Origin: Anaerolineae bacterium
GTDB taxonomy: Bacteria; Chloroflexota; Anaerolineae; B4-G1
Direction: 5' to 3'
Length of the DNA stretch: 35,765 bases
Assembly (NCBI GenBank): GCA_026418995.1
Contig: JAOAAG010000094.1
Location: 1 to 35,765 of the forward strand
Shown: piece after piece, positions 8,290 through 17,975 of the stretch
Position numbering within the stretch: the first letter of the stretch is position 1
Layout: the number at the start of each line of letters is the position of its first letter
Notes under the pieces: generated by a model
Seen by the model: the letters and a program-made list of their open reading frames with translations, nothing else
The model's database searches: none
What the model was told of the DNA's origin: nothing
Program-made: the position numbers and the translations under genes

Positions 8290-9834
8290 GTGACGAGTCC
8301 ACTGGAACGTCTCGAACATCTGCGTGCCCAGAGTCGGCTTGGCGGCGGGACGGAGCGTATCGAGCGCCAGCATGCCCAGGGTAAGCGCACCGCCCGCGAG
8401 CGACTGGAATATCTGCTCGATCCGGGAACCTTCTGCGAGCTGGACGAGTTCGTCACCCACCGGGCCACCGAGTTCGGGCTGGACAATCAGCGTGTGCCTG
8501 GGGACGGGGTCGTCACCGGGTGGGGAGAGATCGAGGGCCGGCTTGTCTATGTTTTTGCCCAGGACTTCACCGTGTTGGGAGGCTCGGTGGGGGAGGCACA
8601 TGGGCGGAAAATCTGCAAGCTGCTCGACCTGGCGCTGGAAAACGGCGCGCCGGTCATCTGCCTCAACGATTCCGGCGGGGCGCGCATTCAGGAAGGGGTG
8701 GATGCACTGGCGGCCTACGGCGAGATTTTTTACCGCAACGTCCTGGCCTCGGGTGTGGTACCCCAGATTTCGGTCATCATGGGTCCGTGCGCTGGGGGCG
8801 CGGTCTACTCTCCTGCCCTGACCGATTTCATCTTCATGGTCGAGAACACGAGCTATATGTTTATCACCGGGCCAGATGTCATCCGCGCCGTGACCCACGA
8901 AGAAGTCACACACGAGGAACTGGGTGGGCCGGCGGTCCATTCCCAGCGCAGCGGGGTCGCCCATTTCGTCGGCCCCGACGAGGAGAGCACGCTGGAACTG
9001 GTGCGCCAGTTGCTTTCCTACCTTCCGTCTAACAATGCAGAAGACCCACCCTACGTTTCCACACCCGACCCGCCCGATCGGATGGAGGAGGCGCTGGACA
9101 AATTGGTGCCGGAGGACCCGGCACTGGGATACGATATGCACGAGGTCATCCGCTATATCGTGGACGAAGAGACCTTCCTGGAAGTGCAGCCCGGGTTTGC
9201 TCAAAACCTGATCGTGGGCTTCGCCCGGATGGGAGGACACGTGGTGGGTATCGTGGCGCAGCAGCCGCAGGTCCTGGCCGGGGTGCTGGATATAGACGCC
9301 TCGGATAAGGGCGCCCGTTTCATCCGCTTCTGCGACTGCTTTAACATCCCGCTGCTCACCCTTGCCGATACCCCCGGCTTTCTGCCCGGGGTGGCACAGG
9401 AACACGGGGGCATCATCCGCCACGGAGCCAAGATGATCTACGCCTATGCCGAAGCCAGTGTGCCTAAAGTCTCGGTGATCACCCGCAAGGCCTATGGCGG
9501 TGCCTACATTGTTATGAGCTCCAAGCACCTGCATGGCGATATCTGCCTGGCCTGGCCCACAGCCGAGATCGCCGTGATGGGGCCGGAGGGCGCCGTCAAT
9601 GTCATCTTCCGCAAAGAACTACAAGCGGCTCAGGATGAGGAGGCGCTGCGTCGAGAGCTGGTGCTGGACTACCGGGAGAAGTTCGCCCACCCCTATGTAG
9701 CTGCAGCGCGGGGGTATCTGGACGGTGTGATTGCGCCCAGAGAAACCCGTCCGCGTGTGATTCAGGCGCTGGAGATGCTGCGCAACAAGCGTGTCCAGCG
9801 CCCACCACGTAAGCACGGTAACATACCCTTGTAG
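8290..9834 (+). CDS. acyl-CoA carboxylase carboxyltransferase subunit (PccB/AccD5-type)
   Basis: 514 residues, a fused alpha/beta-type carboxyltransferase that moves CO2 from carboxybiotin to acetyl-, propionyl- or a related acyl-CoA. Motifs: [18 protein letters not shown] near the N-terminus, [55 protein letters not shown], then in the second half [23 protein letters not shown] and [18 protein letters not shown] start at 8290 with GGAGGAG a few bases upstream; it begins 1 nt after the fabH stop. An in-frame ATG at 8140 lies inside fabH and is rejected. Together with accC and BCCP downstream it forms a complete biotin carboxylase system; location beside fabF-fabH suggests acetyl-CoA carboxylase duty, but propionyl-CoA use is equally possible. 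Confidence 0.93.
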   Translation: MTSPLERLEHLRAQSRLGGGTERIERQHAQGKRTARERLEYLLDPGTFCELDEFVTHRATEFGLDNQRVPGDGVVTGWGEIEGRLVYVFAQDFTVLGGSVGEAHGRKICKLLDLALENGAPVICLNDSGGARIQEGVDALAAYGEIFYRNVLASGVVPQISVIMGPCAGGAVYSPALTDFIFMVENTSYMFITGPDVIRAVTHEEVTHEELGGPAVHSQRSGVAHFVGPDEESTLELVRQLLSYLPSNNAEDPPYVSTPDPPDRMEEALDKLVPEDPALGYDMHEVIRYIVDEETFLEVQPGFAQNLIVGFARMGGHVVGIVAQQPQVLAGVLDIDASDKGARFIRFCDCFNIPLLTLADTPGFLPGVAQEHGGIIRHGAKMIYAYAEASVPKVSVITRKAYGGAYIVMSSKHLHGDICLAWPTAEIAVMGPEGAVNVIFRKELQAAQDEEALRRELVLDYREKFAHPYVAAARGYLDGVIAPRETRPRVIQALEMLRNKRVQRPPRKHGNIPL

Positions 9835-9846
9835 GAGGCAAGCGCA

Positions 9847-10428
9847 ATGAGTTATATGACTTACTCTGATGTGTTACGTCCTGCTGTCAAAAAATACGCC
9901 ATACTTTACGATCTCTTCACCATAGTAGGATTCTCATGGCTAGTGGCCCTGGGGGCCCGAATCTCCATTCCCCTTCCCTTCACCCCCGTGCCTATCACGG
10001 GCCAGACGTTCGCCGTGTTGCTGAGCGGCGTCGTGCTGGGGTCCAGGCGCGGAGCACTCTCGCTGCTGATGTACCTGGCCTATGGGGCTATGGGCCTGCC
10101 CGTGTTCTCGATGGGGAGGGGAGGACTGGCTCATCTCTTCGGGCCCACGGCGGGCTACCTGTGGGGCTTTGTGGCAGCCGCGTTCATAACCGGCCTGCTC
10201 GCTGAGCGAGGATGGGATCGCAAAGTGGTCACGGCTTTTCTGGCGATGCTGCTGGGCAACGTGGTGATCTACGCCTGCGGGTTGCCCTGGCTGGCCCGTT
10301 ACGTCGGGTATGAGAGGGTACTGGCCGCGGGCCTGTTGCCTTTTATTGCCGGTGACGTTTTGAAACTGCTGCTTGCCACAGCGTTGCTGCCGTCAGGATG
10401 GAAGCTGATTGGCAGGACGACGCTTTAG
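9847..10428 (+). CDS. bioY: biotin transporter S component BioY
   Basis: A 193-residue integral membrane protein with about six hydrophobic helices. Signature residues of BioY are clear: LPFTPVPITGQTFAVLLSGVVLG, then LMYLAYGAMGLPVFSMGRGG, LFGPTAGYLWGF, and near the end LPFIAGDVLKLLLA. BioY binds biotin as the S component of an ECF transporter. No EcfA/EcfT genes are adjacent, so it either uses a shared module encoded elsewhere or works alone. TAGGAGGCAAGCGCA precedes the ATG, giving a good ribosome site, and the carboxyltransferase stop is 12 nt upstream. Its position between the carboxyltransferase and biotin carboxylase genes ties biotin uptake directly to the biotin-dependent enzyme. Confidence 0.95.
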   Translation: MSYMTYSDVLRPAVKKYAILYDLFTIVGFSWLVALGARISIPLPFTPVPITGQTFAVLLSGVVLGSRRGALSLLMYLAYGAMGLPVFSMGRGGLAHLFGPTAGYLWGFVAAAFITGLLAERGWDRKVVTAFLAMLLGNVVIYACGLPWLARYVGYERVLAAGLLPFIAGDVLKLLLATALLPSGWKLIGRTTL

Positions 10429-10439
10429 GCCGTAAATAA

Positions 10440-10534
10440 ATCCTTCCGCAGGTTAGGGGACAAGTTGCAGGTCGGCGCTATCTCACAGCGCATAGGCAGC
10501 TCGTGCTGAGGCAACTTGGAACCTGCGGAAGGAT
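10440..10534 (+). ncRNA. candidate structured RNA (three-way junction) between bioY and accC
   Basis: A perfect 15-bp outer stem (10440-10454 with 10520-10534) is followed inward by an asymmetric internal loop (6 nt on the left, 1 nt on the right) and an 8-bp stem (CAAGTTGC 10461-10468 with GCAACTTG 10511-10518). Inside lie two hairpins, GCGCT/AGCGC (10475-10491) and CAGC/GCTG (10497-10508). No T-run follows, so it is not a simple terminator. It ends about 26 nt before the accC start. It could be a cis-regulatory leader, an RNase III processing site, or a small repeat element; no known riboswitch class was recognised. Confidence 0.45.
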
Positions 10535-10560
10535 GAGCTGATCGGACAGGGAGAGTAGCT

Positions 10561-12060
10561 ATGCCCGGCAAAGTGCTGGTAGCCAACCGGGGAGAGATCG
10601 CGATGCGCATCCTGCGGACCTGCCGGGAGCTGGGGCTGGAGACAGTGGCTGTCTTCTCCGAGGCCGACCGGGAGGCGCCACACGTCCGCTACGCCGATGA
10701 GGCCTACTGCATCGGTCCTCCGCCGGCCCAGGAAAGCTATCTGCGCGGCGATAAGATTATCCAGGTGGCGCTGAAGGCCGGGGCGCGGGCCATCCATCCT
10801 GGCTACGGCTTCCTGGCTGAGTCGCCTGAATTCGCCAGAGCCTGCCTCGAGGCCGGTTTGATCTTCGTCGGCCCCAGCCCTGAGGTGGTCGAACTGTTCG
10901 GGGATAAGACTGCTGCACGCCGTATCGCCAGGGACTTGGGCATTCCCGTTACAGAAGGCTCGGAGAGGGCATTAAGCGATAGCGAATTGCTCGCCTTTGC
11001 CGACCGTATCGGCTACCCGGTGATGCTCAAGGCGGCAGGCGGCGGGGGAGGGATGGGTATGCGGGCGGTACACTCGCGCGAGGAGCTGGAGCGGGCTATC
11101 CCCCTCGCCCGCCGCGAGGCCCAGGCCGCTTTCGGCGACGACAGAGTGTATCTGGAGCGGCTCATCAAAAACGCCCGACATATCGAGGTGCAACTCCTGG
11201 GAGACACCCATGGCCATATCATCCACCTCGGTGAGCGTGAGTGTTCCATCCAGCGGCGGCGTCAGAAGCTGATCGAGGAATCGCCGTCACGTGCGCTGGA
11301 CGCTTCGCTGCGCGAACGCATCTGCCAGGCCGCTGTGCGCATCGGTCAGAGCGTGGGGTATGTAGGCGCCGGCACGGTTGAGTTTCTTCTCGATAGCGAG
11401 GGCAACTTCTATTTTATGGAGGTGAATCCGCGTCTCCAGGTGGAGCACACGGTCACCGAAGCCGTGACCGGCGTAGACATCGTGATGGAGCAATTGCGCA
11501 TTGCCGCAGGCCGGGAGCTGCGCTATACCCAGGACCGCGTGCGGCCACGGGGCTGGGCCATTGAGTGCCGGATCCTGGCCGAGGATCCATCTCAGAACTT
11601 CCTTCCTTCTACAGGCCGCATCTCCTACCTGCGCGAACCGGGGGGCCCCCATGTGCGGGTGGACAGTGGCATCTGTGAGGGCCTGACGATCACTCCCTAT
11701 TACGACTCGCTGCTGGCCAAGTTGATTACCTGGGGGGAGACGCGGGGCATGGCCATCGTGCGGATGCGGCGTGCACTGGAGGAGTATCAGATCATCGGCG
11801 TGACCACCAATCTCGACCTCCATCGCGCGCTGTTGAATAGCCATCGCTTCTTCGGCGGTCAGTTCCATACCGGATTCCTGGAGAACCAGTTCTTTCTCCC
11901 GGAAGATGATGAACACGAGGAACGGCTGGCCGCCGCATTGACAGCCGTGCTCCTGGATTATCAGCGGTATGCGGGCGGTCACAACCAGAAGCGGACGGAA
12001 GGGCAGCCCGTCAGCCGCTGGAAAATGATGGGACGGTGGGAGCTCATGCGGAGGTGGTGA
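10561..12060 (+). CDS. accC: biotin carboxylase subunit of acyl-CoA carboxylase
   Basis: 499 residues. Biotin carboxylase uses ATP and bicarbonate to carboxylate the biotin on BCCP. Domain order is standard: N-terminal domain (KVLVANRGEIAMRILRTC), ATP-grasp region with glycine loop AAGGGGGMGM (about residues 158-167), and the active-site block FYFMEVNPRLQVEH (about 284-297). The C-terminal domain has WAIECRILAEDP, then RVDSGICEGLTITPYYDSLLAKLI. After about residue 460 there is a variable tail of ~40 residues typical of these subunits. The ATG at 10561 gives the exact family N-terminus; GGGAG lies upstream. The BCCP gene begins 2 nt after the stop. Confidence 0.96.
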   Translation: MPGKVLVANRGEIAMRILRTCRELGLETVAVFSEADREAPHVRYADEAYCIGPPPAQESYLRGDKIIQVALKAGARAIHPGYGFLAESPEFARACLEAGLIFVGPSPEVVELFGDKTAARRIARDLGIPVTEGSERALSDSELLAFADRIGYPVMLKAAGGGGGMGMRAVHSREELERAIPLARREAQAAFGDDRVYLERLIKNARHIEVQLLGDTHGHIIHLGERECSIQRRRQKLIEESPSRALDASLRERICQAAVRIGQSVGYVGAGTVEFLLDSEGNFYFMEVNPRLQVEHTVTEAVTGVDIVMEQLRIAAGRELRYTQDRVRPRGWAIECRILAEDPSQNFLPSTGRISYLREPGGPHVRVDSGICEGLTITPYYDSLLAKLITWGETRGMAIVRMRRALEEYQIIGVTTNLDLHRALLNSHRFFGGQFHTGFLENQFFLPEDDEHEERLAAALTAVLLDYQRYAGGHNQKRTEGQPVSRWKMMGRWELMRRW

Positions 12061-12062
12061 GC

Positions 12063-12563
12063 ATGAAGTATTATGTGACCGTCGAAGGGGAGGATTTTGA
12101 GATCGAGGTGGGGTGCAGAGGACAGGTATGGGTCAACCGCCGCCCGCTCAATGTGGAATTTTGTGGTCTGGATGCGTCGCGGTTTCTACTGCTGCTGGAG
12201 AACCGCTCCTACGAGACGTGCGTGGAGCGGGTAGAAGGGGAGAGGAGACGGGAGTATGTGACCAGAGTGTCCGGGCGCCCTTACCGGACCATCCTGCAGC
12301 GCGGCAGGAAGTGCTCGGGGAACGGCGGCAACGGGTCTGGCGGCAGCAGTGTTAAAGTCTGTGCTCCTCTGCCCGGCCTGCTACTGGCACTGACTGTGAA
12401 GCCCGGGCAATATGTAAGAGAGGGAGAAGTCGTAGCCGTTTTGGAATCTATGAAAATGAACCTGGAGCTGCGTGCGCCTAAGGAAGGCGTGGTGAAATGT
12501 CTGTATAGAAGCCCCGGCACAGAGGTCAGCGCCGGTGAAGCGCTGGTCGTGATCGGGACGTAA
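12063..12563 (+). CDS. biotin carboxyl carrier protein of acyl-CoA carboxylase
   Basis: 166 residues carrying the swinging biotin arm. The biotinyl lysine is Lys131 in VLESMKMNLE. The C-terminal ~70 residues form the biotinyl/lipoyl domain (APLPGLLLALTVKPGQYVREGE to GEALVVIGT). A glycine/serine-rich linker (about 84-96) joins it to an N-terminal domain of ~75 residues that starts MKYYVTVEGEDFEIEV. This layout matches the small separate BCCPs that accompany PccB-type carboxyltransferases. The ATG at 12063 follows the accC stop by 2 nt; an in-frame ATG at 12036 inside accC is not used. It is the last gene of the operon. Confidence 0.93.
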   Translation: MKYYVTVEGEDFEIEVGCRGQVWVNRRPLNVEFCGLDASRFLLLLENRSYETCVERVEGERRREYVTRVSGRPYRTILQRGRKCSGNGGNGSGGSSVKVCAPLPGLLLALTVKPGQYVREGEVVAVLESMKMNLELRAPKEGVVKCLYRSPGTEVSAGEALVVIGT

Positions 12564-12570
12564 ATATGAA

Positions 12571-12595
12571 GCAGCGGAGCGTCCGCGCCCGCTGC
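12571..12595 (+). terminator. weak hairpin at the end of the carboxylase operon
   Basis: A 7-bp GC stem with an 11-nt loop begins 8 nt after the BCCP stop codon. The lack of a following T-run makes intrinsic termination uncertain. Confidence 0.3.
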
Positions 12596-12883
12596 CTGTC
12601 AGGCGATTGTGATGGCGTTCTTCACCACAAACGGCAGCCTGCGCTCGCAGACTGCACACTGAGTTCCACTCTCTCCGGTGGGCCTTCCGTCTCATCTGAG
12701 CGCGGCGGCGCATTAAGGCCCTTACAATGGTCCGGGAGTCGGTATCCCCGGTCTTTGCCTCTGCATCGCTCCCCGCCGCTTGTCCTCCGCAGTGCGCTAC
12801 CCGATATTGTGCCTCCGAATCTGGGCCGGCCATTCCTGGGCCAACCGCCACTCTGGATACGCCCAGGCCAGTGGGATGCCGAA

Positions 12884-12912
12884 TTGTCTAACAGGCCGCT
12901 CTGTGATATAGT
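12884..12912 (+). promoter_or_regulatory. sigma70-type promoter of the two-component genes
   Basis: TTGTCT (12884-12889) and TATAGT (12907-12912) with a 17-nt spacer; the start site would be near 12919, about 60 nt before the kinase gene. It separates the two-component genes from the carboxylase operon. Confidence 0.6.
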
Positions 12913-12980
12913 ATTAGTAGCGAGAGCGCAAGATACGGTCACTCACGACGTGATCGCCACCTGACTGCAAGAGCTGGGAT

Positions 12981-14651
12981 ATGGGCAACGGACAGAAACT
13001 GGCGGCTCCGCGTATCCTCGTCGTGGAAGACGACCCCGAGATGATTGAGCTGATGCAGAACGTGCTGATGCTCGCCCGCTGTGAGGTCCACGTGGCACGC
13101 TCCGGCGGGGAGGCGCTGGAGATGTTGCATCAGTATGCAGCCGCACGACAGGAAATTGACCTCGTGTTGCTCGACATTATGGTGCCGGGGATGGACGGCT
13201 ACGAGGTGGTGGCGCGGGTCAAGGCGGACCCGGTGCTGCACAACACCGCTATCATTATGACCACCGCCCTCGACTCGGTCAGCAACAAGACGCTGGGCCT
13301 GGGGCTTGGCGCTGACGATTACCTGACCAAACCGTTCGATCCGCAGGAGCTGCTGGCCCGCATTGACGCTGTCATGCGCGTCCGACGCAGTGAGCAGGCT
13401 GCACGCCGCAGGAACGAGGAACTCTCGGCCCTGATCGAGATTAACCGTATGGTTACCTCGAGCCTGGAGCTGGACAGTGTGCTGGAAGCGACGATCCAGG
13501 GCATCCGCGAAATCCTGAACGTCGAGGCCGGCTCGCTTGTCCTGGTGGATGAGGAGACGGGCGCGCTGGTGTTCCGCAAAACCTTCAGCCCGGTGCAGGG
13601 CTGGATTACCGGGCGCACCATCCAGCCAGGCCAGGGCATCATCGGGTACGTGGTACAATCGGGCGAGTCCAGGCTGGTCAACAATGTGGAACGCGATCCC
13701 TACTTTGCGGCCGATGTGGACGACGCGGTCGGCATCGTGTCACGGGCCATCCTGTGCGTGCCGCTGCGCATCCGCGATCGCGTGATCGGCGCCATTGAGG
13801 TGATCAACAAGCTGGACGGCGAGTTCACCAAGCAGGACCTGGAGCTGCTGGAAGCCATGGCGGCATCGGTTGCGGTGGCGGTGGACAACGCCAACCTGTA
13901 TCGGGAACTGGCTGACTTCGCCGAGGAGCTGGAGCGCTCCCAGGCGCAACTGGTACAGGCGGAGAAGATGGCCGCCATCGGGCGGCTGGCCGCCTCCATC
14001 GCCCACGAAATCAACAACCCCCTCCAGGCCATTCACAACGCCTTGCACCTGAGCATGCACGAGCGTCTGGACGAGGCACGGCGCAAGCAGTACCTGACGA
14101 TGGCCCAGGCCGAAGTACAGCGGCTGATCGAGATCGTGCAACGGATGCTCGATTTCTACCGTCCTTCGCGCGGTGGTATGGAGCCGACCAATGTGAACTA
14201 TGTAGCGGAGAACGTGCTGGCTCTGGCCCAAAAGCGACTGCAGCACGGCCATGTCCGCGTGCACACCTCCTTCGACCCCTCCCTGCCGCTGGTGCCTATG
14301 GTGGCAGACCAGATCACCCAGGTGTTTCTGAACATCGTGATCAACGCGATTGAGGCGATGCCCTCGGGAGGCGACCTGTGGCTTGAGACCGGCCTGTCCG
14401 AAGACGGCCGATGGGTGTTGACCAGTTTCCGCGACACCGGGCAGGGCATGTCCGCCGAACAGCTCGCCAACCTGTTTGAACCCTTCTACACCACCAAGGC
14501 CGACGGGACAGGCTTGGGGCTTGCCATCAGTTACGGTATAATTGAACGTCATGGCGGGGAGATCGAGGTCTCCAGCCAGATTAACGAGGGAACAACCTTC
14601 ATTGTAAAGTTGCCGGTGAATCAACAGGGCAAACAAAGCCGCTTGCTATAG
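12981..14651 (+). CDS. REC-GAF-histidine kinase hybrid sensor protein
   Basis: 556 residues, soluble. An N-terminal receiver domain (about 10-130) has the acidic pair Asp17/Asp18, phospho-acceptor Asp65 in LVLLDIMVPGMDG and Lys117 in YLTKPFD. A GAF domain (about 150-308) follows, then a coiled-coil (ADFAEELERSQAQLVQAEK) leading to the HisKA H-box with His342 in ASIAHEINNPLQ. The HATPase domain shows N-box Asn455 (FLNIVINAIEAM), DTGQGM and TGLGLAISYGI. No membrane segments, so it senses a cytoplasmic cue or receives phosphate from another kinase via REC. The next gene, a DNA-binding response regulator 13 nt downstream, is the obvious partner. ATG at 12981 has only a weak purine-rich site upstream. 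Confidence 0.93.
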   Translation: MGNGQKLAAPRILVVEDDPEMIELMQNVLMLARCEVHVARSGGEALEMLHQYAAARQEIDLVLLDIMVPGMDGYEVVARVKADPVLHNTAIIMTTALDSVSNKTLGLGLGADDYLTKPFDPQELLARIDAVMRVRRSEQAARRRNEELSALIEINRMVTSSLELDSVLEATIQGIREILNVEAGSLVLVDEETGALVFRKTFSPVQGWITGRTIQPGQGIIGYVVQSGESRLVNNVERDPYFAADVDDAVGIVSRAILCVPLRIRDRVIGAIEVINKLDGEFTKQDLELLEAMAASVAVAVDNANLYRELADFAEELERSQAQLVQAEKMAAIGRLAASIAHEINNPLQAIHNALHLSMHERLDEARRKQYLTMAQAEVQRLIEIVQRMLDFYRPSRGGMEPTNVNYVAENVLALAQKRLQHGHVRVHTSFDPSLPLVPMVADQITQVFLNIVINAIEAMPSGGDLWLETGLSEDGRWVLTSFRDTGQGMSAEQLANLFEPFYTTKADGTGLGLAISYGIIERHGGEIEVSSQINEGTTFIVKLPVNQQGKQSRLL

Positions 14652-14664
14652 GCGGGGGCGGAAA

Positions 14665-15489
14665 ATGGCTGAGCAACCCAATCAGGAGGCACATATCGTT
14701 GTCGTGGATGACGAGGCCTCAGCTCGCATCTCGCTGGCTGAGATCCTCAGGCTGGAAGGATACCGGGTTTCCACCGCGGCCAGCGGCGAGGAGGCCCTGA
14801 AGTTAGTGAGCAAGGGCCCACCGGTTGACCTGATGGTCCTTGACCTCAAAATGCCGGGCATGGACGGGCTGGAAGCGACCGAGGAGATGCAGCGCCGGTC
14901 GCCTGGCACGGTGATCATTCTCCTCACCGCGTTTGCGACGCTCGAAACCGCCATCCAGGCCATTCGCAAAGGCGCGCATGATTACCTGCTCAAGCCCTGC
15001 CCCATCCCGGAGATACTGGAGAGCGTGCGCAAGGGCCTGGCCAAACGGCAGCAGGAGCGCCAGCGTCAACACCTCGTTGCCCAGTTGCAACGCACGCTCT
15101 CGGCGCTGGCGACGGTGGAGGGAACGCAGGAGGCTGAAGAACCTCCACCCCCCCAGCCCGGACGCTTTCTCCAGGTGCGCGATATCCTGGTGGACCGCCA
15201 GAAACACGTGGTGATGCTGCGCGGGCGTACCCTCGACCTGACGCCGACCGAGTTCAAGATACTGGTCAGCCTGCTGGAAACGCCGGACAAGGTCTGGACT
15301 CCGCAAGAACTGGTGCGACGTGCCCAGGGGTACGAGACCGACGCCTGGGGCGCCAGGGCCATTGTGCGCGTCCATATCCGTCGCCTGCGTAAGAAAATGG
15401 AGGCCGACCCCTCCAATCCCACCTACATTCTCAATGTGCGTGGCATCGGATATATGTTCTCCAGCACCGGCCACCCTACCGAAACGTGA
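14665..15489 (+). CDS. OmpR/PhoB-type response regulator
   Basis: 274 residues. Receiver domain (about 9-125) with Asp15/Asp16, phospho-acceptor Asp60 in [13 protein letters not shown], and Lys110 in YLLKPC. A charged helical linker ([19 protein letters not shown]) and a Pro-rich spacer lead to a C-terminal winged-helix domain (about 165-270): [33 protein letters not shown] and [12 protein letters not shown]. It acts as a transcription regulator controlled by phosphorylation, most likely by the kinase immediately upstream. Targets unknown. The linker between receiver and DNA-binding domain is longer than in typical PhoB proteins (~230 residues). Confidence 0.93.
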   Translation: MAEQPNQEAHIVVVDDEASARISLAEILRLEGYRVSTAASGEEALKLVSKGPPVDLMVLDLKMPGMDGLEATEEMQRRSPGTVIILLTAFATLETAIQAIRKGAHDYLLKPCPIPEILESVRKGLAKRQQERQRQHLVAQLQRTLSALATVEGTQEAEEPPPPQPGRFLQVRDILVDRQKHVVMLRGRTLDLTPTEFKILVSLLETPDKVWTPQELVRRAQGYETDAWGARAIVRVHIRRLRKKMEADPSNPTYILNVRGIGYMFSSTGHPTET

Positions 15490-15508
15490 GACACCGAGGG
15501 AAAGAGCA

Positions 15509-17173
<1,665 letters not shown>

Positions 17174-17242
17174 GTACGGCATTGTCCTCAATTTGAGATA
17201 AAGTTCTACCGGCTCCTACGCCTGCGGCAGGCCCAAAGTCAG

Positions 17243-17258
17243 GGCTACTGGAGTAGCC
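17243..17258. repeat. short palindrome with TGGA loop
   Basis: GGCTAC and GTAGCC pair around the loop TGGA in the glnS to zinc-finger-gene gap. It belongs to a set of hairpins with TGAA/TGGA loops seen again around cooT. No T-run follows. Confidence 0.4.
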
Positions 17259-17278
17259 ACGGAAACCGGGAGTACTGC

Positions 17279-17965
17279 ATGCCTCGACGAAAACAATCGC
17301 GTGGAAAATGTACCTACTGCGGGGAGGAGGTGACCAAGTCCGGGATGGCCAAGCACCTTCCCGTTTGCCCCAAACGCCAGGCCGTCATCGCTGAGGCCGA
17401 TGCCCAGCCCGGCGACGTGCAGAAGCTCTACCACCTGCGCGTCCAGGACGTTCCGAGCGGCGTTTTTTGGCTGGACCTGGAGATGAACGGAGAGGCCACG
17501 CTCAGAGAACTCGATAGCTATCTGCGTGCGATCTGGCTGGAGTGCTGCGACCACCTGAGCGAGTTCTCCCCTGGACGCGGCTGGGGCGGGCGTGAGATAC
17601 CGATGGGCAGGCGTGCCGAGCAGGTGTTCGCTCCGGGGGTGGAGCTAACGCATATCTACGACTTTGGCACCACCTCCGAGACGCTCATCACCTGCGTAGC
17701 GGTGCGCGAGGGGAAACCGACCACGCCTCACCCTATTGCCCTGATGGCACGTAATCTACCCCCAGAAGCCCCCTGTATGGAGTGCGGCCAGTCGGCATCC
17801 TGGCTGTGCATCGAGTGCATGTACGAGTACGAGAAGACGGGCTTACTATGTGATGTGCATGCGCAGGACCACCCGCACGATGAATACGGCGGGCTGGTGC
17901 CACTGGTCAATTCGCCCCGCGTGGGAATGTGCGGCTACGAGGGGCCGGCGGAGCCACCGTATTGA
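17279..17965 (+). CDS. pRiA4b ORF-3-like family protein with zinc-binding motifs at both ends
   Basis: 228 residues. The N-terminus has a zinc-finger-like CTYCGEEV with KHLPVC following (about 11-30). The central ~120 residues match the plasmid pRiA4b ORF-3 family: LHLRVQDVPSGVFWLDLEM-like strand, LRELDSYLRAIWLECCDHLSEF, and LTHIYDFGTTSETLI. The C-terminal part holds further Cys/His pairs (CMECGQ, CIECMYEY, CDVHAQDHPHD). The molecular role of this family is not known; it was named from plasmid and insertion-element neighbours. Here it sits between two tRNA synthetase genes with no transposase nearby. GGGAG upstream of the ATG supports the start; the gltX start is 10 nt after the stop. Confidence 0.8.
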   Translation: MPRRKQSRGKCTYCGEEVTKSGMAKHLPVCPKRQAVIAEADAQPGDVQKLYHLRVQDVPSGVFWLDLEMNGEATLRELDSYLRAIWLECCDHLSEFSPGRGWGGREIPMGRRAEQVFAPGVELTHIYDFGTTSETLITCVAVREGKPTTPHPIALMARNLPPEAPCMECGQSASWLCIECMYEYEKTGLLCDVHAQDHPHDEYGGLVPLVNSPRVGMCGYEGPAEPPY

Positions 17966-17975
17966 GTATTGAAAT

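Larger units (their letters stand above)
12564..12980. other. 417-bp intergenic region with hairpin and promoter
   Basis: No convincing gene. GCAGCGG (12571-12577) pairs with CCGCTGC (12589-12595) just after the BCCP stop, a possible operon-end hairpin without a T-run. A strong promoter lies at 12884-12912. A 132-codon open frame beginning at 12566 has low-complexity Ser/Pro/Arg-rich composition, no ribosome site and no recognisable domain, so it is not called. Confidence 0.6.

Noticed and set aside
8251-9534. Long minus-strand open frame of 427 codons
   Set aside because: It is antisense to the well-supported carboxyltransferase gene, has no recognisable domain, and long antisense frames are expected in GC-rich DNA. 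The same applies to the minus-strand frame at 23306-24589.
10519-10534. Similarity of GAACCTGCGGAAGGAT to the 3' end of small-subunit rRNA
   Set aside because: The match is short, is one arm of a perfect local inverted repeat, and no other rRNA sequence is nearby. Chance or a repeat is more likely than an rRNA fragment.
11449-11470. Inverted repeat CGGTCAC / GTGACCG inside accC resembling the 33-nt element
   Set aside because: It lies within the conserved HTVTEAVTG coding block, so the Val-Thr codons explain it.
12566-12964. 132-codon plus-strand open frame after the BCCP gene
   Set aside because: No ribosome site, low-complexity composition and no recognisable domain; it also runs across the promoter at 12884-12912.
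17279-17965. Insertion-element origin for the pRiA4b ORF-3-like gene
   Set aside because: The family name comes from plasmid and IS neighbours, but no transposase, terminal inverted repeats or target duplication were seen here.
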